The position numbers were made by a program, and so were the translations under genes. DNA of 64,000 nt, taken from assembly GCA_016872055.1 (NCBI GenBank), contig VHBH01000003.1, positions 108,086 through 172,085 on the forward strand, given 5' to 3'. Below the pieces are notes generated by a model, which worked only from the letters and a program-made list of their open reading frames with translations, had not been told where the DNA came from and ran no database searches. Origin of the DNA: Nitrososphaerota archaeon (GTDB lineage: Archaea; Thermoproteota; Nitrososphaeria; Nitrososphaerales; Nitrosopumilaceae). Of this stretch, positions 8,951 to 17,577 are shown in pieces (within the stretch, counting starts at the first letter, position 1; every line of letters starts with the position of its first letter).

Positions 8951-9435
8951 CCGCCGGTCAGTTTTGCAAACTTTTCGTTCTTGGAAAGCTTTTCCATAAA
9001 TTGTAGGTTAGATAGTGCGACTATTGCAGATTCAACAACAGGCGGGCTTGGATCAGATAATGCCCTGGTCAATGTTGGAATTGCGTCTTTAGCGCCCACA
9101 ACTCCGAGTGCAATTGCTGCCTCGTGTCTGACAAACATGCTTGGGTCATTTGACGTGGCATCCTCAAGATGAGGAATTGAGCTTCTATAACCCATTTGCC
9201 CAAGAGAAAATGCGGCCTCGTGTCTGACCAGCTCGTTTTCATCGTTTTTTAGAACCTTGGCAATGTATGGGATCTTGTCCTCGCCGCCAAAGTCAACTAG
9301 GATGCATGTAGCCCTAGTCCTGATCACATAATCGTCATTGTCCAGCAGTTTTACAAAATAGTCGACGTCCTTTTTTTCATATCTGTCTTCCATTTCTGCA
9401 AAGAGTGCCAGTCGTTTTTCTGGGATTATGTCCAT
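8947..9435 (-). CDS. HEAT-repeat protein resembling half of deoxyhypusine hydroxylase
   Basis: The 162 residues fold as about four HEAT repeats. Two of them carry His-Glu pairs: VRHEAAFSLGQMG (His72-Glu73) and VRHEAAIALGVVG (His104-Glu105), 32 residues apart. Deoxyhypusine hydroxylase (DOHH) binds its di-iron centre with four His-Glu pairs, two in each half of about 150 residues, and its N-terminal half shows the same HE...LGQM and RHEA.EALGAIG phrases. The gene is half a DOHH in length, so a homodimer could supply all four pairs. This is inference: generic PBS-lyase HEAT proteins also contain RHEAA phrases. It is convergent with rad50, overlapping by four bases. Confidence 0.75.
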   Translation of the reverse strand: MDIIPEKRLALFAEMEDRYEKKDVDYFVKLLDNDDYVIRTRATCILVDFGGEDKIPYIAKVLKNDENELVRHEAAFSLGQMGYRSSIPHLEDATSNDPSMFVRHEAAIALGVVGAKDAIPTLTRALSDPSPPVVESAIVALSNLQFMEKLSKNEKFAKLTGG

Positions 9436-9487
9436 GTAATTTGCGGATTTGCTGGCTGTTATATTATTGTTGTATGATACAGTTAGA

Positions 9488-9496
9488 TTTTATAAT
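9488..9496 (+). promoter_or_regulatory. TATA box of the thioredoxin-like gene
   Basis: TTTATAATA is centred 26 bases before the ATG at 9518. Its position decides the start: the longer frame beginning at 9449 would place the TATA box inside the coding region. Confidence 0.65.
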
Positions 9497-9517
9497 AAAA
9501 CCAAGAATCAAAAACAG

Positions 9518-10180
9518 ATGTCAGCCCAAATAGGCCAAAAGGCGCCAAACTTTGAGGTCTCAAAGTGGATTCAAGGAATGCCGACAAACTTTGATCAGGA
9601 AAAAGACCATATTGTCCTAGTTGAGGTATTTCAGGTAAACTGTCCTGGATGCTTTTTGTATGGAATTCCAGAGGCTATCAACATTTACAACAAGTACAAG
9701 GACCAAGGCGTGCGGATCTTGGGAATTGCGACTGCGTTTGAGGATTTTGATAAAAATACTGTAGAAAATTTGGAGTTATTAGCAAAGACGGGTGAAACAG
9801 TGGGTGAGACGAAAAAAGCACTCGCAATGTACGGTAAAAGCTCTGACGGTAAAATCCCCTACAAGATTCCGTTTCCGCTTGCAATGGACAACCTAGTCAA
9901 GACAACAGGCAAGCCCTCACCGCAAATAGTAATGGAGTTTATCAAGTCACAGCTGCCCGACTTTGATGCGCAACCAGAAGAATATAGAAAGCAGATAATT
10001 GCGCGAGCAGAACAATACATGATGTCAAAGGAATACTCCGCAGGAACATTTGACAAGTTTCAGCTGCGTGGCACGCCGTCTACCATCCTAGTTGACAGAA
10101 AGGGAATACTGCGCGATGTTTCGTTTGGCCAATCAGGACACATAGAGTCCATGATTGACCAATTATTACACGAAGGTTAG
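9518..10180 (+). CDS. Thioredoxin-fold (TlpA/AhpC-type) redox protein
   Basis: This cytosolic protein of 220 residues starts MSAQIGQKAPNF, the classic opening of peroxiredoxin/TlpA proteins, and carries a CPGC redox motif (Cys42 and Cys45). The cis-proline region is GTPSTILVDRKG. Between them is an inserted helical stretch of about 70 residues, larger than in plain thioredoxins. The start at 9518 is chosen because a strong TATA box lies 26 bases upstream; a longer frame from 9449 adds 23 hydrophobic residues but would cover that box. A thiol-disulfide exchange or reductase role is likely, and the substrate is unknown. It shares its promoter region with the divergent HEAT-repeat gene and overlaps the next gene by four bases. 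Confidence 0.8.
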   Translation: MSAQIGQKAPNFEVSKWIQGMPTNFDQEKDHIVLVEVFQVNCPGCFLYGIPEAINIYNKYKDQGVRILGIATAFEDFDKNTVENLELLAKTGETVGETKKALAMYGKSSDGKIPYKIPFPLAMDNLVKTTGKPSPQIVMEFIKSQLPDFDAQPEEYRKQIIARAEQYMMSKEYSAGTFDKFQLRGTPSTILVDRKGILRDVSFGQSGHIESMIDQLLHEG

Positions 10181-10701
10181 GCCTTCTTTCTCTTGAGGTA
10201 AACTGCCGCAGTTGTTGCGGCACCACCTGCAATCACAATTCCCACTGCTGCTAGGATTATCATGGTATTGTCAGGTTTTTCCTCCAAGATTTCAATTGTT
10301 TCTATAACTTCTTCTTGTTGTTCGACAAAGTCGCTTTGTATCTCTAGTATGTGTGCACCTTTTCCCACAAACTCTAGTGTTACAAATGAAATCCTTTCAT
10401 TTTGCAAGACTTTTGGTATAATTTGGGCATCATCTAAGATGAATTTCAGCTCGCCCTTTGTTATCTCGTTTGGAATTTGCAGTTCGACGAGATTATTCTC
10501 AAGGCTACTGTTGATTGTAAATATGAGCGTGTCATCCTCAAATGAAACATTTCTTACATCAAAGTTTGCGACGGTCTCTATGGCATACGGTTTGGAGTTT
10601 ACCATAACAGAAAATGTTGTCTTGAGGCCTGTCTTGTCAGAGATTGCGGCAAATGCCGGCAACACTACAACTAGTAACAATAATGCAAAGAGAATTTTCA
10701 A
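10177..10701 (-). CDS. Secreted, C-terminally membrane-anchored protein
   Basis: I do not recognise the extracellular domain. A signal peptide (MKILFALLLLVVVLPAFA) opens the protein and a single membrane helix (IILAAVGIVIAGGAATTAAVYL) followed by KRKKA closes it, so the body faces outside and the tail stays in the cytoplasm. The body is beta-rich with VNSKPYAIETVANFDV. I take the TTG at 10701 as start: it lies one base after the stop of the eL15 gene and gives a normal signal peptide. A longer ATG frame from 10746 would overlap eL15 by 44 bases and add 15 polar residues. The gene at 14011 has a similar architecture. Cotranscription with eL15 is likely. Confidence 0.7.
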   Translation of the reverse strand: MKILFALLLLVVVLPAFAAISDKTGLKTTFSVMVNSKPYAIETVANFDVRNVSFEDDTLIFTINSSLENNLVELQIPNEITKGELKFILDDAQIIPKVLQNERISFVTLEFVGKGAHILEIQSDFVEQQEEVIETIEILEEKPDNTMIILAAVGIVIAGGAATTAAVYLKRKKA

Positions 10702-10702
10702 T

Positions 10703-11155
10703 TTATGCAGGAATGACTCTTTTTCGTAGTTCTTTGTCCTTGACAATTCTTGGATGTGCCTTGTCTGCTAGGATAATTTCAAACCAATAATGGAATCCAT
10801 CCTTGTACAAAAAGTATGAACCAAGCAATTTTAGGTTCTTGTATTTTTCTGTGGTTCTCTGCTCCGCCACACCCTGCATGTTAATGTCTGCCTTGATTCT
10901 AGTGACGCCAAGGTGCTTTTGTCTTCTTCCTGCTACTGGTCTTTGTCGCCTCATACCACCGGTACCGACGCGAGTGCGAATAACTACGATTCCTTGCTTT
11001 GCCTTGTAGCCGAGTCGCCTTGCTTTTGCAATTCTGCTTGGCTTGTCAATTCTGAGGAATGCTGGCTGTTTTCTCCACTCTATAGCTGTCTTTCTTATCT
11101 CTGGTGAGTTTTCTTGCCAGTGTTTTAACCAGACGCGATCTTGTGCGGTAAGCAT
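10703..11155 (-). CDS. rpl15e: Large-subunit ribosomal protein eL15 (L15e)
   Basis: This is a basic ribosomal protein of the eukaryote-like L15e family, about 150 residues. Recognisable family segments are ARRLGYKAKQGIVVIRTRVG, GGMRRQRPVAGRR and the C-terminal GSYFLYKDGFHYWFEIILAD. The ATG at 11155 (MLTAQDRVW) is preferred over an upstream in-frame ATG at 11206, because a TATA-like CATATTAAG is centred about 25 bases upstream of it and the extra 17 residues do not fit the family. Its 3' neighbour starts one base after its stop codon. Confidence 0.92.
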   Translation of the reverse strand: MLTAQDRVWLKHWQENSPEIRKTAIEWRKQPAFLRIDKPSRIAKARRLGYKAKQGIVVIRTRVGTGGMRRQRPVAGRRQKHLGVTRIKADINMQGVAEQRTTEKYKNLKLLGSYFLYKDGFHYWFEIILADKAHPRIVKDKELRKRVIPA

Positions 11156-11359
11156 TAACGCGATTATTTTTTCCCCCTTAATATGCGTAAGCTGGAAAAT
11201 GAGCACAAAATGTCTGCGAGTGTCAGAATTTGCCTAGGCTAGTTTCACCCGCAGGAACTAATAGTTCAGTACTATTCCAAATCACATCGTCATAAGTATG
11301 TCGTAGTTTGGACTTTTCAAAGACCAGTATGACATATGGCATAGTTTCTAACGTACTGC

Positions 11360-11720
11360 ATGCCAGAAAACACATCAAAAGACTACCAAGGAGGAAGAGG
11401 ATTCAAAGAACCACTATAACCAAACTTTAGTGTAAAGGACGATTGGGTTCACATCACAGAGATTGGTTCCAAGCTGGAAATAGTGGAACCCCCTGCTGGA
11501 ACATCAAGGTAGATCAGATTTGGCAAAGACCTAATTTTTCTACAAAAGGGGAATTTTTCAGGACAAATCAGAGTGATTAAGTGAATTCTTTTGCACAGAC
11601 AATATCATTGTCAAATATGTAGTAGATATCGTAGTGTATGAGCTAAAAACTCAAATCGACCTGATGCAAAAAGAATTGGAAAGTATACTTTCGGATACTA
11701 GATCATTTCAAGTTTTTTAA
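11360..11720 (+). pseudogene. Decayed gene with three in-frame stops and a frameshift
   Basis: An ATG at 11360 opens MPENTSKDYQGGRGFKEPL and meets TAA at 11417. The same frame then continues with protein-like sequence (FSVKDDWVHITEIGSKLEIVEPPAG), a TAG, then IRFGKDLIFLQKGNFSGQI and a TGA. After a frame change it resumes as DNIIVKYVVDIVVYELKTQI through SILSDTRSFQVF to a TAA at 11718. Coherent amino-acid composition across three stops and one shift indicates a single recently inactivated gene of about 118 codons. I do not recognise the family. It overlaps the end of the convergent photolyase gene. Confidence 0.6.
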
Positions 11721-13229
11721 AAATTTCGCTGAATCCTTTTTTATTGATATTATTTTGGAATCATCCATTTTGCCAATTGTATTATACATGACAAAGTTTC
11801 GGGGATTTTTTTGTAGCTTTTCCTTGTTGGATATTAGAAAATTCCAATACAGATAGTTAAACGGGCAGGCATTTTTGCCTGATTTTTCTTTAATATCATA
11901 TTTGCAATTATCGCAGTAATTTGACATTTTCTGGATGTAATTGCCCGATGAAACGTATGGTTTTGAGGCAATGAGTCCGCCGTCTGCATATATTGCCAGG
12001 CCATACACGTTTGGTAGCTCAACCCATTCAAAGGCATCAGAATATACTGAGAGAAACCACTCTGCTACCTGCTTTGGCTCTAGTCCTGCTAGTAGAGAGA
12101 AATTACCGATTATCATTAATCTCTGGATGTGATGAGCATATGATTCCTGCAGGGTTTGCTGAATACAGTTTTTCATACAATTCAGATCCGTATTGCCAGT
12201 CCAGAAAAATTCTGGCAGGTCTTTCTTATTGTTAAAAAAATTTCTAGTTGCATACTCAGGCATAAAAGTCCAGTAAATTCCGCGCACAAATTCGCGCCAG
12301 CCCAGAATCTGCCTGATAAATCCCTCTGCAGAATTTAGCGGCACTAATCCCTGCCTGTATTTTTTTTGTACGGTATTGATGATTTTTTTGGGATCTAAAA
12401 ATCCGACATTCAGATACAGCGAAATGACACTATGAAATAAAAATCCGTTGTCCGTTATCATTGCATCTTCATAGTCACCAAATTTAGCAAGCTTGAATTT
12501 GAGAAAATCATCAAAAGCCTGCTCTGCCTGCTTTTGCGTTACTGCAAACCAGAATGGTTCTATTTTTCCAGGATTTTTGGAAAATTTTTCTCTGACCAGA
12601 TCAATTACCTGATTTGTAATTTCATCAGGTGTAAATTTTGGAGGAAGATTAATCTCTGGATTTTTTTTAATGGGTTTACGGTTTTCTGAATCATAGTTCC
12701 ATTTTCCACCTTCTGGCTTGCCGTCAGAATCTAGCAGAATAGAGTGTTTTTTTCGCATCAACTGATAAAAATTCTCCATTCGATGGGTTTTGGAAGACTC
12801 GGACCATTTTTTGAATTCAGCCAGAGTACAAAAAAACCTCGTATCCTCACGCAGTTCCAGTTCCAATCCTGATATTTTCGATAATGATTTTATCTCTTCT
12901 AGTAAGCGGTATTCCCCAGGTTTTGTGACAATTACTTTGTCAAATTTCGATTTCTTAAAAATCCGGATTATTTCGCCACTGATGCTTTGTTTGTTTTCTT
13001 TGTCGTCCAGTTTGGAGTAGTTGACATGATAGCCAGAATTTTGCAACTGGGCTGCAAAGTGCCTCATTGCACTGAAAATGAAAATGATTTTTTTTGGGTG
13101 ATGTGGTACGTAAGATGCTTCTGATACTGCCTCTATCATTATGATGGTGTCTGTCTTTTTATCAAAATTATCCAGTGACGAGATTGCCGTGCTTAGCTGG
13201 TCCCCTAGAATCAGAACGAGATTTGCCAA
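11703..13229 (-). CDS. Iron-sulfur (6-4) photolyase / cryptochrome (FeS-BCP type)
   Basis: The 508 residues match the prokaryotic (6-4) photolyases that carry FAD, a ribolumazine-type antenna and a 4Fe-4S cluster (PhrB/CryB group). The N-terminal Rossmann domain starts LVLILGDQLS. The cluster cysteines are all visible: Cys349 (in NCMKNC), CDNC at 439-442 and Cys455 in ACPF, almost the positions known in PhrB. The catalytic signature YAHHIQRLMI is intact. It should reverse UV (6-4) photoproducts with blue light, useful for an archaeon of sunlit waters or surfaces. The 3' end runs over a decayed convergent gene. TATA-like TTTGATAATAA lies upstream. Confidence 0.88.
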   Translation of the reverse strand: MANLVLILGDQLSTAISSLDNFDKKTDTIIMIEAVSEASYVPHHPKKIIFIFSAMRHFAAQLQNSGYHVNYSKLDDKENKQSISGEIIRIFKKSKFDKVIVTKPGEYRLLEEIKSLSKISGLELELREDTRFFCTLAEFKKWSESSKTHRMENFYQLMRKKHSILLDSDGKPEGGKWNYDSENRKPIKKNPEINLPPKFTPDEITNQVIDLVREKFSKNPGKIEPFWFAVTQKQAEQAFDDFLKFKLAKFGDYEDAMITDNGFLFHSVISLYLNVGFLDPKKIINTVQKKYRQGLVPLNSAEGFIRQILGWREFVRGIYWTFMPEYATRNFFNNKKDLPEFFWTGNTDLNCMKNCIQQTLQESYAHHIQRLMIIGNFSLLAGLEPKQVAEWFLSVYSDAFEWVELPNVYGLAIYADGGLIASKPYVSSGNYIQKMSNYCDNCKYDIKEKSGKNACPFNYLYWNFLISNKEKLQKNPRNFVMYNTIGKMDDSKIISIKKDSAKFLKNLK

Positions 13230-13417
13230 TCAAATTTTCATTGATTTGATAATAATAAAAAGAATTGGTGAGGTCAGATAGAGATAATTCGTACAGAACT
13301 TGCAAGGTTTTGAATCACGGACGACAGTGTAAAGATTCCTATTTCAGTAAATCGCTAGAAGAGTAAATCAAGAATAACTTCAGTAACATTTTTTTCTGGT
13401 CTGGCCTGAGCGGGTGC

Positions 13418-14014
13418 ATGAAGGTTAAGCTCGCAGTGTTGTTGTTGATTGTATTGTCGGTTCCGCTTGCATCTGCACAGTCCGTTTTTGTTCAGACAGG
13501 CAAGGCCATATACAATTACGGGGATTACCTCTCTGTTACAATATCAGTGTCAAGTGTTACCGGCAAGAACGCCATTTTGCATATTATTGACTCTGAAGGA
13601 AAAAAGAGTAGCGACATCCCAGTACGAATAACAGATCAAAAAACCACAATTACAACTCCTGCCCCATTTAATTCAGAACTGTTTCGAGAAGGAAGATACA
13701 AAATTCAGGTAGAATATGACGGAATAACGACATCGGTTCCGTTTCAGCTAGTCGACATAGGAACCATCATGATGCCTTTAGGTAGCAACATCATAGTTCC
13801 CCAGTGGATAGATGGGTCAATTAGCGATTCGATGCTCATGAAGTTTTTGGTTGAAAAAGAGACAGTCAAACTTCCTGTGGGCCAAAAACTAGAGGAAAAA
13901 ACAGACATTCCCGACTGGTACAAGGCAAACGGTAAGTGGTGGTATGAGAGAAAGATAACAGATTCAGATTTTGTCAGAGGATTGCAGTACCTAGTAAATC
14001 AGAAGATAATCTAA
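13418..14014 (+). CDS. Secreted beta-sandwich protein with Trp-rich C-terminal module
   Basis: A signal peptide (residues 1-20, ending ASA) precedes an Ig-like/macroglobulin-type beta domain (FVQTGKAIYNYGDYLSVTI). The C-terminal 35 residues (IPDWYKANGKWWYERKI, then DSDFVRGLQYLV) are a tryptophan-rich module that I know as a recurrent tail on secreted thaumarchaeal proteins; its function is unknown. No membrane anchor is seen, so the protein is probably released or held by the surface layer. It ends four bases inside the convergent gene at 14011. The whole-protein function is unknown. Confidence 0.75.
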   Translation: MKVKLAVLLLIVLSVPLASAQSVFVQTGKAIYNYGDYLSVTISVSSVTGKNAILHIIDSEGKKSSDIPVRITDQKTTITTPAPFNSELFREGRYKIQVEYDGITTSVPFQLVDIGTIMMPLGSNIIVPQWIDGSISDSMLMKFLVEKETVKLPVGQKLEEKTDIPDWYKANGKWWYERKITDSDFVRGLQYLVNQKII

Positions 14015-14868
14015 TTTTTGCGTCTGCCCGCTCTGCCTATTGCCCAAAGAATCATCATCACTACAAACGCAATGATAAATGCCGCAAATATTCCAACTAT
14101 GAGATCTTTGCCCATGTTTGTGGAGGATGATGTCGGCGTAGATGTATCCAAGACACATTGTCCATCTTTGAGTATTGTCCCAGGTCCGCATGTCTCATCT
14201 AGTACGCATTGGCCTTCCTTGAGCACGGTTCCTGGGCCACATTGCTGGGATTCTCGGACCTCTGATGTTTCTCGTGTCTCTTCTACTGGGGTAGTCTCTT
14301 GTGGCTCAGGTGTTGCTTCTAGAATACATGTGTTTGTCTGTTGATCAAGTACTGTTCCTGGTCCGCATAGAGTGATCGACTCTTCTGTCGGCTCTGGTGC
14401 GGTTGGGGTTTCTTCAGTGGTTTCTGGCATCTCTTGCGGCATTTCCTCCGGAGCTGCAGGTTCGCCTGTTCCAAAGTTGGTTGTTCCAATAGATATGATA
14501 TCAACAGAATTGGTTCCAACGGGAACTGTAATTGTTAGTGTCCGGGAAGAGTCAGTTTTTTGCTCATCAAAAACTGCTTCATCTGTGTCGGTCAGTATCA
14601 AAAAATCATCGTCCGTGCCGTCTGTTCTGGAATCAAAAAATGCTCTATCCAATGTAATCACAAGAGTGCCATCGACTTCTGTTGTTGTGACCAAAACAGA
14701 CAGAGTCGGAGTGTTAGTGTCTACCTCTAGTCCATCGACAGTCAATCCTGTTGCCTCATATGTAATTTCATGTGTGTTACCATTTACCTCAATTGAGGCA
14801 GTCGACGCAAATGCACCGGGTAATACCATAATTATAGACAATAGTGCGAAGGCAAGAAGCAATTTCAT
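14011..14868 (-). CDS. Membrane-anchored surface protein with three CGPGT cysteine repeats
   Basis: The 285 residues are a signal peptide (1-21), a beta domain, a Pro/Glu/Thr-rich spacer (PEEMPQEMPETTEETPTAPEP), three short cysteine modules of the form CGPGT(V/I)L...C and a C-terminal membrane helix (IVGIFAAFIIAFVVMMILWAI) with a basic tail. Each module has two cysteines about 10-15 residues apart and could form one disulfide or bind a metal. The layout (head, flexible stalk, disulfide knots, membrane anchor) is that of a cell-surface protein. I know no assigned function. The three modules are close copies, suggesting internal duplication. Confidence 0.72.
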   Translation of the reverse strand: MKLLLAFALLSIIMVLPGAFASTASIEVNGNTHEITYEATGLTVDGLEVDTNTPTLSVLVTTTEVDGTLVITLDRAFFDSRTDGTDDDFLILTDTDEAVFDEQKTDSSRTLTITVPVGTNSVDIISIGTTNFGTGEPAAPEEMPQEMPETTEETPTAPEPTEESITLCGPGTVLDQQTNTCILEATPEPQETTPVEETRETSEVRESQQCGPGTVLKEGQCVLDETCGPGTILKDGQCVLDTSTPTSSSTNMGKDLIVGIFAAFIIAFVVMMILWAIGRAGRRKN

Positions 14869-15187
14869 TGGGTTTTTTCCCCCAAATTCTGTATTAATTG
14901 TTTATTTCCTAGTTTAGATGTATTCAGGCTCAAATCAATATTGAATTTGAAGAATTTTTGATAAATTATGGGATGATTTTATTGTGATTGTTTGGTCAAA
15001 AATAGCACTTTAGCTAGCCTCAAATCATGATTTTACGGCAATTCCTAGGTTGGCTATATCCCGACTCGGGCAGTGTTTGGCATATACGGGCTGATAATTT
15101 TTAGGAACAATTGCTGATTCACGTTTCAGATAGGAGGTATTGTTACTGCACAAATGTTTCAATTTTGGTATTTTTCTTGGTCCTAGT
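14869..15187. other. 319-base intergenic region without a supported gene
   Basis: The left part holds the AT-rich promoter of the gene at 14868 (ATTAATTGTTTATTT at about 14893-14907). The rest contains only frames below 30 codons, for example a 26-codon ATG frame at 15027, none with a convincing promoter or composition. I see no tRNA fold or repeat. Confidence 0.4.
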
Positions 15188-16120
15188 TTAGATTACGCCA
15201 CGCAAAATCTGGATTACCTTTTCCGCAATCACAGTCGCTGCCAGGGATTGTGCCTCTTTTGTCTGCGCTCCAATGTGTGGTGTTGCTATGAAATTAGGTA
15301 GGTTGATTAGCTTGTTGCCAATTGCTGGCTCTTTTTCAAACACATCGAGTGCTGCACCACCAAGATTACCAGCCTTTAGTGCTTCATATAGCGCTATTTC
15401 ATCTACGGTACCTCCACGGGAAGTATTGATTATCCTTGCAGTTTTTTTCATTGATGCCATTCGTTGTGCATTGATTAGATTTTTTGTACTATCTAGTAAT
15501 GGTACGTGTAATGAGACATAGTCTGCACTTTGGAGTAGTGTGTCCAAGTCCGCCTTCATCAATCCAACTTCTTTTGCAAACTCGGGATCAATAGGTACTA
15601 CATCAAAACCAATAATATTCATGTTAAGTGCTCTTGCCATCCTTGCCAGCCTTTTTCCAATATTTCCCAGACCTACAATACCAAGGTATTTTCCGGCTAG
15701 TTCCGTTCCCATGAGCTCTTTTTTTATCCAGTTATTATTGCGCATCTCCCTGTCTGCTCGTGGAATGTCGCGAGCCATTGCAAGCATTAGGCCAATTACC
15801 AATTCCGCTACTGCGTTCATTGCGCCTTCTACGGCATTTATGACTCGGATGTTTTTTGCCTTGGCTGCGTCGGTGTCTATGTTATCTAGTCCAACGCCGA
15901 CTCGTGCGAGAATCTTGCATTTTGTTGCTTTTTCTACAAGATCTTTGGTGATGGTAGTTCTACTACGCACTATAACAATTTCATAGTCGCCGATTTTTTT
16001 TGCCAGCTCTTCTGGTGTTATTTGCGGCTCATATGTTACAGCTAGTCCATTTTTTTGCAAAGTGTTGTTTAGAACTGCATCGACCTGATCACATACCAAA
16101 ACTTTTTCTGAAAAACTCAT
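15188..16120 (-). CDS. serA: D-3-phosphoglycerate dehydrogenase, short form
   Basis: This NAD-dependent enzyme oxidises 3-phosphoglycerate to phosphohydroxypyruvate, the first step to serine. The 310 residues show the D-2-hydroxyacid dehydrogenase plan: dinucleotide motif VGLGNIGKRLARMA at about residue 148, the arginine in NTSRGGTVDE, and the catalytic histidine in FIATPHIG. It lacks the C-terminal ACT regulatory domain of long SerA proteins, so serine feedback through ACT is not expected. A related 2-hydroxyacid dehydrogenase function is possible, but the early segment VGVGLDNIDTDAA is typical of SerA. Confidence 0.85.
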   Translation of the reverse strand: MSFSEKVLVCDQVDAVLNNTLQKNGLAVTYEPQITPEELAKKIGDYEIVIVRSRTTITKDLVEKATKCKILARVGVGLDNIDTDAAKAKNIRVINAVEGAMNAVAELVIGLMLAMARDIPRADREMRNNNWIKKELMGTELAGKYLGIVGLGNIGKRLARMARALNMNIIGFDVVPIDPEFAKEVGLMKADLDTLLQSADYVSLHVPLLDSTKNLINAQRMASMKKTARIINTSRGGTVDEIALYEALKAGNLGGAALDVFEKEPAIGNKLINLPNFIATPHIGAQTKEAQSLAATVIAEKVIQILRGVI

Positions 16121-16188
16121 GTAGTGTTGCCTCGAGATGCACGAAATATAATCATTTACAAGAAAAAATAAAAATAAGAAATAGGCTT

Positions 16189-17547
16189 TTACAGTCCTAA
16201 TTCAGACTTGATTTCGTCAGCACGTTCATCTGTGTACAATCCGTGTAAGTTCTGCTTTGGATGTTCAATTGTGTGCTTTCCACTTGGTGGAATTGCATCG
16301 CTTGGATTACCAAGCAAGTATGCATAGGATGCTACTGGAGGATCTACTGCCAGTTTTTCATTCAAGCCAAATGGATCACCGACAACAAATATTGTTGCTG
16401 CACCTGTGAAAATTGCTGCATAATCGTGATTCACTGCAGCGTATACTCCTGGTTCGTCAAAGACGAGGTCCAAGATTGCGCCTTGTGAGCCACCGATCAT
16501 CCAAGTTTCTGTGCCCCTTGCTTGCACAACATTGCCTTGTGTTACACGGTCGATTATTTCACCCACTACGTGCCAGTAAACTGGTTCATTGCCTTGATTC
16601 TCAATGAATATCCTTGTTTTTTGGCCTGCTTCAACGAACAATGCTTGTGATTGGTATTGTTTCAGGTCTGGAGAGTTCCATGGTTGAACCACGAAGATGT
16701 TTTTGTTTTTATCATCCAAGATGAGTTCGTTGTGGCCTTCGTTTGGAACGTATCCAAATGACATACCGTTAACAACTGTGTAGGTTGTCTCGTGTTTGAA
16801 CATTTTTCCTGAATCATATCTACCTTCATCGTCCAGGTAAAGCTGATTGTATTGGAGTTGGAATTCAAGTGCATCTCCGGAATGTCTTTGTCTTTCAATT
16901 ACGACGTTTCCGTCTTCATTGACCATAGTCTTTTCGACAATCAGTGGTTTGTAGCCCTTGATTGGATCGACGATTGTCATTCCGTACATGCCAGACAATA
17001 CATGTTGATCCATTGCTGCAACGTCAACACCAGAACAGTGATACTTGAAGGTACCAGGTACTTGTGCTACAAAGCAGTATGATTTTGATTCACCTGGCAA
17101 TATTTTGCCAAATGAGCCAGCTGTCATTTGTGATGCATGCATGTCGTTTCCGTGTGGAACTAGTTCATCTTCTGGTATAGTTAGCGTCATCATTACGACG
17201 TCGCCTTGAGTGACTCTAAGGGTTGGTCCTGGGACCTGTCCACTGAAAGTCATGGCTTGGTAAGTCTTTCCGCCCATAATTGGGAGTTCAACACTTTTTG
17301 CGTAAAGATCTAAGCTAACCACATTTCTACCCTCTTCGACGTTGTCGCAACTAACTGCGGCAAATGCCTGTGGCATAACAAGCTTCAAGCCACCCATGTC
17401 ATGGATTTTTTGAGTCATGCTGTCGTTGGAGGAAGCTGCCAGTGTAGAACCAGCAATGTTTGATTGTGTGTATGTGCTTCCGAATAAGGTTGCTGCCAAT
17501 ACCGCTACTGCTGTAACGGAAAATAGCATACTGTGACGCTTATTCAT
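16189..17547 (-). CDS. nirK: Archaeal copper nitrite reductase (two-domain multicopper oxidase)
   Basis: This secreted copper enzyme is abundant in ammonia-oxidising archaea and is linked to NO metabolism during ammonia oxidation. The ligands are intact. Type 1 copper is bound by His132 in PHGND, Cys171 and His182 and Met187 in YHCSGVDVAAMDQHVLSGM. Type 2 copper is bound by His137, His170, the His of YWHVVGE and the His of VNHDYAAIF. The catalytic aspartate is in HGNDMH. A signal segment lies at the N-terminus. I use the ATG at 17547 because a strong TATA box (ATATAATA) is 26 bases upstream; a longer frame from 17604 would contain that box. Numbering is from the proposed start. Confidence 0.9.
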   Translation of the reverse strand: MNKRHSMLFSVTAVAVLAATLFGSTYTQSNIAGSTLAASSNDSMTQKIHDMGGLKLVMPQAFAAVSCDNVEEGRNVVSLDLYAKSVELPIMGGKTYQAMTFSGQVPGPTLRVTQGDVVMMTLTIPEDELVPHGNDMHASQMTAGSFGKILPGESKSYCFVAQVPGTFKYHCSGVDVAAMDQHVLSGMYGMTIVDPIKGYKPLIVEKTMVNEDGNVVIERQRHSGDALEFQLQYNQLYLDDEGRYDSGKMFKHETTYTVVNGMSFGYVPNEGHNELILDDKNKNIFVVQPWNSPDLKQYQSQALFVEAGQKTRIFIENQGNEPVYWHVVGEIIDRVTQGNVVQARGTETWMIGGSQGAILDLVFDEPGVYAAVNHDYAAIFTGAATIFVVGDPFGLNEKLAVDPPVASYAYLLGNPSDAIPPSGKHTIEHPKQNLHGLYTDERADEIKSELGL

Positions 17548-17569
17548 GGGTTTGATAGTTGTACCACCA

Positions 17570-17577
17570 TATATAAT
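17570..17577 (-). promoter_or_regulatory. TATA box of nirK
   Basis: TATTATAT on the minus strand is centred 26 bases upstream of the ATG at 17547. It is one of the best TATA boxes in the window, in keeping with a highly expressed gene. Confidence 0.65.

Noticed and set aside
9449..9517. N-terminal hydrophobic extension of the thioredoxin-like gene
   Set aside because: A strong TATA box lies inside this stretch at the right distance from the ATG at 9518, and MSAQIGQKAPNF is a normal family start.
15027..15107. 26-codon frame in the 14869-15187 gap
   Set aside because: No TATA box at the right distance and no supporting feature.
14893..15187. Possible tRNA or structured RNA in the gap near serA
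   Set aside because: No cloverleaf stems, no TTCRA T-loop and no CCA-end pattern could be found by eye on either strand.
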